DNA of 64,000 nt from Ipomoea triloba (lineage: Eukaryota; Streptophyta; Magnoliopsida; Solanales; Convolvulaceae), in the NCBI RefSeq assembly GCF_003576645.1, contig NC_044924.1, positions 28,144,167 to 28,208,166 of the forward strand, written 5' to 3'. Of the stretch, positions 59,455 through 64,000 are shown piece by piece. A program made the position numbers and the translations under genes. How positions within the stretch are numbered: the stretch's first letter is position 1; every line of letters starts with the position of its first letter. The notes beneath the pieces are model-generated. The model searched no databases and was not told the origin of the DNA. It saw only the letters and a list, made by a program, of their open reading frames with translations.

Positions 59455-60660
59455 GTCAAATCAACTGAAAAATGACTAATTAGACATTTTTAAACACTCA
59501 TTTGCTATAAAATTCTTGGACCTAAATTTTCAAATTTTCTCTCAAAAGAACACAAAAAATACCCTCAAATTCTTTTAGGAAATCTTCGGTTGATGCGCAC
59601 ACACAACACCATCATTGCACAAATCTTCCATTGAACTTCACAAACGGCAAGGTTGTCAAATTCCGAATTTTTTTTGCCTGAAACACATGTCAGTACAAAC
59701 ACAAGTGGAACTTTATTCTTGATACCTCCCTGACCCTTGACCACTTTGGCTACTTGGTTGTTGTTGCTGCATTTGTGAGAGTAGATCGGCATGCAGCAAA
59801 CAGTAGTGCTGCTTAGCTTGATAGCACTCATTCTTATTTTTCCTCAGACTCAAAATCCTCTTGTCCTGCCCCATGAAATGTAGGCTGAAGCTGTTGATGG
59901 TGACCTGTAACCTCGGCCTGATCCAGAAGCCTATGGTGTACATGCTAGTATGAGGTTGGGAATTCATCTGAAGTAGTTGTAGTTCGTTGAAGTACTGTGG
60001 AACCATACATTACGGAGGCATTTGATGCAAGAAGCCGAGGGACGAAGAAGCCAACCAGAGATGACAAAGAAGTGGATATGGCTCCGTTGGTAGTAGAAGA
60101 AGAAATCGTATATTAATTAATTAATTCTACGTAGTGGTTCAATGTTTTGGACTGAGTGGTTGGACCATAGTGCTCAACGACGGTCTTATCTTCGCACAGG
60201 GCTCTAAGCTCTGATTTTGTAAGTCTATAACACATCACCAACTTGGTTTAATATATTGTAGTAGTTTTCACAATAAAAATTTTGATTTCAATTTATGGAC
60301 TTTCCAGTAGTATATGAACTTTAATACTAGCATGACAGCATGGAGTTTTTTTTTTTTCTCAGTTTTTTGTTACAACTTGCTTTTGTCGTATGCTGTATGA
60401 CTCCTGTGCAAGAATACATACGAGAAATGCAAGTTCTCGTATTTGTATTGCCTTTATTGTATTTTAGGTGAAAAAAATTAGAAATTTAAAAATTTTAAGT
60501 GGACTTGCATTTTTTACAACAAACTTTCAAACTAGTTTTTCCTTCTTTTGTCTAAATTTTAAAAGTTACCCGTCCATTCCTCATGAAATTTACCAATTTC
60601 AGTCAAAAACCCAAACACACCAGCAAATGCACACTCAACAATTTCAATTTTGATGCTAAA
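59455..60660. repeat. Duplicated segment, copy 2 (partner at 44,330-45,725)
   Basis: Same order and orientation as copy 1. The orphan fragment (minus, 59,460-59,690) comes first. Then follows the minus-strand exon-like piece with MGQDKRILSLRKNKNE, LLSQMQQQQPSSQSGQGSGR and a stop at 59713-59715, then the CTGAAGTACTGTGGAACCAT and CGCACAGGGCTCTAAGCTCT landmarks, and finally the AATACATACGAGAAATGCAA region. The minus strand near 60,190-60,220 gives KSELRAQCEDKTVVEHYGP, shared with copy 1 (KSELRAQCED). This suggests two exons of one decayed gene of unknown family. Confidence 0.68.
59713..60006 (-). pseudogene. Exon-like fragment with Gln/Ser-rich tail, family unknown
   Basis: A 97-codon minus-strand frame ending LLSQMQQQQPSSQSGQGSGR followed by YQE and a stop. 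The paralogue in copy 1 (about 44,640-44,880) keeps LLSQIQQQ and SSQSGQ but is frameshifted just before and after. The Gln-rich tail recalls the C-termini of plant transcription regulators, but there is no domain to name it. Its conserved stop region in one copy and decay in the other suggest that the block once held the 3' end of a gene. Confidence 0.35.
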
Positions 60661-61086
60661 TACAAAAAAATGCTGTGTATTAATTAGAAACACTGTTCAA
60701 TACAAAAATACAAAAATGCTAACAATTTCAATTTCCTGTTAGAAAAAATGCTGCTATTTTGTAATACAAATGAGATACAACAAAAATACAAAAAAAAAAA
60801 AAAACAAAAAAAAAAAAACAAAGGAACAAAACTAAATCATTTGCTATTTTCAGGCGTGTAATCACTTTCCTATAAGCTTTAAATCTCTCTCAGAAAAAGC
60901 AACAAGGTTCCAGCTTTAATCTTATGGGATACAAGAAGATGACTGAAATTCTTAAGTTGCTTTGATTAAGAATTTCCTGTAGAACTGTAAGACTGTGAAA
61001 TATCTTGGGGTCCTGCAAATTAATTGCATATAAATTGTTGTATCTTTCAGATGTCTCCCCAAAATATTTATATAAAATATTTTGAC
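60661..61086. other. AT-rich sequence with A-rich tract
   Basis: Contains an A-rich run interrupted by C at 60,788-60,822. Nothing else is recognisable. Confidence 0.5.
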
Positions 61087-61349
61087 TGTTAGGAGAGGTT
61101 ACATGGAAATTACCTGCAATTCAAAACTCCAACTTCCACAAAATATATCTTAAAAGATATATTAGTCCTGGAAAAAATAATTACATGAACCATATATAAC
61201 ATATACATTTTTCATAAGTTATGTACCTTCGTAGGTCCATACACCGCATGCGAAATTATTATAATATAATATATTGTAATATATTTATATATAAAATTAT
61301 TAATCCAATGCATGCCATGCAAAAGGAATAAAATAATATATATATATAN

Positions 61350-61555
61350 CAAAAATACAATTTTTGTTACTTATAAGAGAAAAAGTAATACATTTTCATA
61401 ATAAGTAATGTTGACAAGTGTCTCTCACTTATAAGGGCAAATATAATACTTTTGAGTAAAAATGTAATACTTTTAAATCGAAATGTAAAAGTATTGTATT
61501 TTCCCTTAAAAGTATTACATTTACGCTAATAAGTAACAAAAATTTTATTCTGAAT
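61350..61555. repeat. Foldback (inverted repeat), about 200 bp
   Basis: The left arm reads ACAATTTTTGTTACTTATAA and then AAAGTAATACATTTT. The right arm, read backwards, gives AAAATTTTTGTTACTTATTA, then GTAAATGTAATACTTTTAAG. It is followed to 61,620 by three direct repeats of about 23 bp of the type GCATATAAGTRTKACATTTG. The arrangement suggests a MITE or a simple foldback. No clear target duplication is seen. A single N lies at 61349. Confidence 0.55.
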
Positions 61556-61648
61556 TAGTATTACATTTGAGCATATAAGTATGACATTTGTGCATATAAG
61601 TGTTACATTTGCATCGTGACCCTACCCGTCTCATACAAATTTTTGCCA

Positions 61649-61685
61649 TATATATATATATATATATATATACATACACACACGC
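61649..61685. repeat. TA/CA microsatellite
   Basis: An ATATAT run followed by ACATACACACACGCATGCATG. Confidence 0.9.
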
Positions 61686-61724
61686 ATGCATGAATTCAAA
61701 ATTGTGAAGCAATGAATTATTCAA

Positions 61725-61930
61725 GGACTCGGCCAATAATTAACAATTCAAATGGCCGAATGGTAATTCAACGCATGTACTGAAGCATAATTAGTGAAGT
61801 AACAAAGTTCATCACTTCGCCCAATTTCATGAATTCGGCCACACCCATGGACTCGGCCATTCATGTGTACTCGGCTATAATCATAAATTCGGTCATTCAT
61901 GTACTCGGCCAATTCACAATTCCGCCACAT
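61725..61930. repeat. Degenerate short repeats with ACTCGGCC / ATTCGGCC core
   Basis: The motif (A/T)TCGGC(C/T) recurs about every 20-25 bp (GACTCGGCCAAT, GAATTCGGCCAC, GACTCGGCCATTCATG, TACTCGGCTAT, AATTCGGTCATTCATG, TACTCGGCCAATTC). It is a diverged minisatellite of unknown origin. Confidence 0.5.
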
Positions 61931-62349
61931 CCATATTTCCCAATTTATTTTCTACCAAACTAAAATAATATTTATAACTCCACGACTTCTAATATTATTT
62001 GAGCTTTCATGATAGTCCATCTGAAATATTAATCTCCATTACCATATAAATATCTAACAATCCTCCACTATTTATATAGTAAAAATTTAATATTGTACCA
62101 AGATATATCCAAAACTCATGCATAAATGAAAGTGTTTTAGAGATTGAATTTTCACATAGTATTATATGCGGCGATTCATCAATTCGGATTACAGTAATGG
62201 ACGAACCTTGAATCACGCAGTCTTTGAAGAAATGTAGGTATAACACACATAAGTTTTACAATCATTACAACTCAAAGTAACTTAACACTATAAAGGCCAT
62301 GTGTCCGTATCCACACCTCATGCTCACAGAGGCTAATCTTTTATATCAT

Positions 62350-62625
62350 GCATGGCATTTTCTTCACGTTTTACCCATTCTATCAACTATTGTTTGTGCC
62401 TAATGCTCTAGTTTGTGCCCCTTTTCCCTCTTCCATCAATCTTGTACAAGTCTATTTTGGTGTTTAAGTTGGCCGCCAATAGCTGCTTGAATTTTCCAAA
62501 TTGACTGAAAACTCTATCAAAAAGTGCCATTCTACCACCTCGATCATATATAATCAGAGGAGATTTTGTCATCGAGACGTGTTATCCTAATTTGCAATAA
62601 TCTGGTAACTTATCCATCATATAGC
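62350..62625 (-). pseudogene. PMD pseudogene fragment, second copy without insertion
   Basis: The DNA is clearly homologous to the two sides of copia-2. It contains TTTTCTTCACGTTTT, CTAATGCTCTAGTTTGTGCC and TCTATCAAAAAGTGCCATTC, followed by ATAATCAGAGGAGATTTTGT and TTTGCAATAATCTGG. On the minus strand it reads TKSPLIIYD and LFDRVFSQFGKFKQ with stops and shifts. Here the sequence that flanks copia-2 on each side is joined directly, so it represents the pre-insertion arrangement. Confidence 0.75.
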
Positions 62626-62895
62626 AAAATAGACTTTGGTATATGCTATAATTTGCCTAGTTTTTCAAAGCCCTACCTAGCCTTGCCTATTTCCATCCAA
62701 AATTTTGTGGAGAGAAAACAGGTTCTAAAAAGTCAAAGTTGGCAACCACCGAACAAGCCTAATGTAGAAAAAAGAGAAGCGAACAATTCTATTCTATTTT
62801 TAAAAAATTATTTTAATTTCCATTACAAAAAAAAACATTTCCAGTTACTATCAATTTTACCAACCAATTGACCTAAATGCATCAATTTAACAATG
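62626..62895. other. Unassigned sequence
   Basis: No recognisable gene or repeat termini. A short T/A-rich tract is present at 62,795-62,835. Confidence 0.5.
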
Positions 62896-63036
62896 ACCTA
62901 TTATTATTATTATTATTGTTGTTGTTGTTGTTGTTGTTGTTATTGTTATTATATATTATTGTTATTGTTATTATTACTACTACTACTATTACTATTACTA
63001 TTATTACTACTATTACTACTACTATTATTACAACTA
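62896..63036. repeat. Compound trinucleotide microsatellite
   Basis: TTA, TTG and ACT/ATT units follow one another over about 140 bp, for example a GTT run near 62,918-62,940 and an ACT run near 62,975-62,990. The MITE-like element at 63,040 sits at its right end. Confidence 0.9.
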
Positions 63037-63039
63037 TTA

Positions 63040-63332
63040 GGAAAATTTGCATTTTTCGTCCCTAAGTTATAAGGTAATTGTAGAATTTGTACTTAAGTAT
63101 TGGTCATAGTCACTTTTTGTCCCTAAGTTATCATTGACGTTGCAATTTTCGTCCATTTACTAATAAACCATTATGGATGAAATTTGCAATTTTAGTATAA
63201 CTCAAAGACGAAAAGTAAGTACGAAAATGACGAAAAGTGCAACGCTAATGATAATTTAGGGACGAAAAGTGAGCATGATCAGCACTCATGTACGAATTCT
63301 ACAATTATCCTATGAAAAGTATAATTTTTCCC
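63040..63332. mobile_element. MITE-like element, 293 bp, TTA target duplication
   Basis: The left end GGAAAATTTG and right end CAATTTTTCCC-type terminus are inverted. The arms continue as long imperfect inverted repeats of about 110 bp: GGTAATTGTAGAATTTGTAC, then GTCCCTAAGTTATCATTGAC on the left, and the complement of AGGATAATTGTAGAATTCGTAC and GTCCCTAAATTATCATTAGC on the right. TTA flanks both sides (63037-63039 and 63333-63335), as expected for Tourist/PIF-Harbinger-type elements. The internal region is about 60 bp and non-coding. Confidence 0.65.
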
Positions 63333-63509
63333 TTATTATTGTTGTTGTTATAATATGCTACTTTGGAGGATTGCAGAAGATATGGTAAGATTCGCAACCT
63401 AAATAGACGAATCAAAAGTGAATTGAAGGCCATTGTACATGCATTCAATATGAAACTTTAATTTAGCATTTGCAAGTTAAAATTAATTGAGTGCTCAATT
63501 TGATATAAT

Positions 63510-63720
63510 TGTCAGGATCTTAAAGAGCTTCCAATTGATGGTTCCTTATAAGTATTTGCATGAAGTAGATCATCCAATCGCTCTTGAAAGTTTGACCTCT
63601 TTGAAATCTTTAGATTTATGAGGATGTTGTTATCTTCAAAGGTTTACCCTTCATTCTTTCTCATCTTCCTAATTCAAAAATTATCAAATTGGATGATTGG
63701 CAAATTCACTACCACAACTT
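63510..63720 (+). pseudogene. Possible leucine-rich repeat gene relic
   Basis: The plus strand gives DLKELPIDGSL, then in another frame HPIALESLTSLKSLDL, a stop, and GCCYLQRFTLHSFSHLPNSK. The pattern L..L..L.L..C..L..F resembles the leucine-rich repeats of plant NBS-LRR resistance-type proteins. It is short and broken by stops and a frameshift, so it is at most a relic, and no nucleotide-binding domain is present in the window. Confidence 0.35.
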
Positions 63721-63837
63721 CCTCATAGTAAAAACTGTCATTAAAAAAAATAGTAGATATACTAAGCTTCAAAAGACTTTAAAAGTTGTATATTCCCAAT
63801 TGCATAAGTTTGGTTGAGCCTATTATTATTATTATTA

Positions 63838-64000
63838 GGAAAAATTGTATTTTTCGTCCTAAGTTATAATGTAATTGTAGAATTTGTACCTAAGTATTGG
63901 TCATACTCACTTTTCGTCCCTAATTTATTATTGACGTTGCAATTTTCGTCCATTTACTAATAAAACATTATGGATGAAATTTGCAATTTTAGTATCTCAG
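63838..64000. mobile_element. Second MITE-like copy, cut by the window end
   Basis: Starts GGAAAAATTG after ATTATTATTA, then repeats the left arm of the 63,040 element with small differences (TTTTCGTCCTAAGTTATAAT, TACCTAAGTATTGGTCATAC, ACATTATGGATGAAATTTGC). The window ends within the element. Confidence 0.7.

Larger units (their letters stand above)
61087..62059 (-). mobile_element. Possible LTR of a decayed copia element
   Basis: On the minus strand GTGGAGGAT (62060-62068) followed by TGTTAGATATTT looks like a polypurine tract and LTR start. The LTR would then run left from 62059. A TGTTA on the plus strand at 61087 could be the other end (TGTTA...TAACA, 973 bp). Neither a second LTR nor a target duplication was found, so the left border is a guess. 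The interval contains the foldback repeat at 61,350-61,555. Confidence 0.28.

Noticed and set aside
60468..60653. Plus-strand 61-codon frame in duplication copy 2
   Set aside because: AT-rich and not kept open in the paralogous copy at about 45,530-45,720.
62877..63065. Frame with poly-Leu and Ile/Thr repeats
   Set aside because: It is a translated trinucleotide microsatellite.

Overview
The window looks like plant nuclear heterochromatin, most likely from a eudicot and pericentromeric or subtelomeric. The evidence is a long AT-rich satellite array, Ty1/copia retrotransposons (one with the plant initiator-Met tRNA primer site), and relics of a plant mobile domain (PMD/MAIN-like) gene. I found no intact host gene, no rRNA or tRNA gene and no CRISPR array. 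The species cannot be named from the sequence.

Positions 1 to about 43,500 are one satellite, broken only by assembly gaps (7222-7406, 8168-8548, 42633-42688, plus a single N at 9095). Its left end lies outside the window. There are three monomer types: A about 147 bp, B about 165-173 bp and C about 165-170 bp. All share a TTTGACACATTTTATGC box, an A-tract, and a module built from ACCTG/CAGGT pentamers. The basic higher-order unit is a trimer A-B-C of 479-489 bp (1-2,903). Inside the array are at least six local, near-identical expansions of different units: 28 x 147 bp (2,904-7,000), about 5 x 317 bp (10,640-12,390), 13 x 147 bp (20,200-22,130), 4 x 315 bp (22,260-23,470), about 10 x 140 bp (25,500-26,930) and 4-5 x 147 bp (28,290-28,970). 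From about 36 kb rightward the monomers become clearly more diverged, and the array stops abruptly at about 43,500.

Positions 43,500-64,000 are a mosaic of transposons and gene relics. A decayed hAT-like element (45,890-51,313, with 8-bp target duplications) is split by a young minus-strand copia element, copia-1 (46,122-50,959, Ale/Retrofit-like, 5-bp target duplication GGCAC). A plus-strand copia element, copia-2 (51,728-57,267, target duplication AGTGT), lies inside a minus-strand PMD pseudogene whose two halves sit at about 51,540-51,727 and 57,268-58,600. A second PMD fragment without the insertion, at 62,350-62,625, preserves the equivalent empty site. About 1.3 kb at 44,330-45,725 is duplicated at 59,455-60,660, and part of it occurs a third time at 58,613-58,815. 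The right end carries microsatellites, a foldback element, a possible LRR relic and two copies of a 293-bp MITE-like element flanked by TTA.

Both copia elements carry stop codons and frameshifts and are not autonomous as read. The layout fits satellite DNA turning over by unequal exchange beside a heterochromatic flank that keeps collecting nested insertions. I did not find a convincing new biochemical system. The most distinctive signal is the satellite itself: its helically spaced pentamer triad and its repeated expansions with exactly 147-bp periods.
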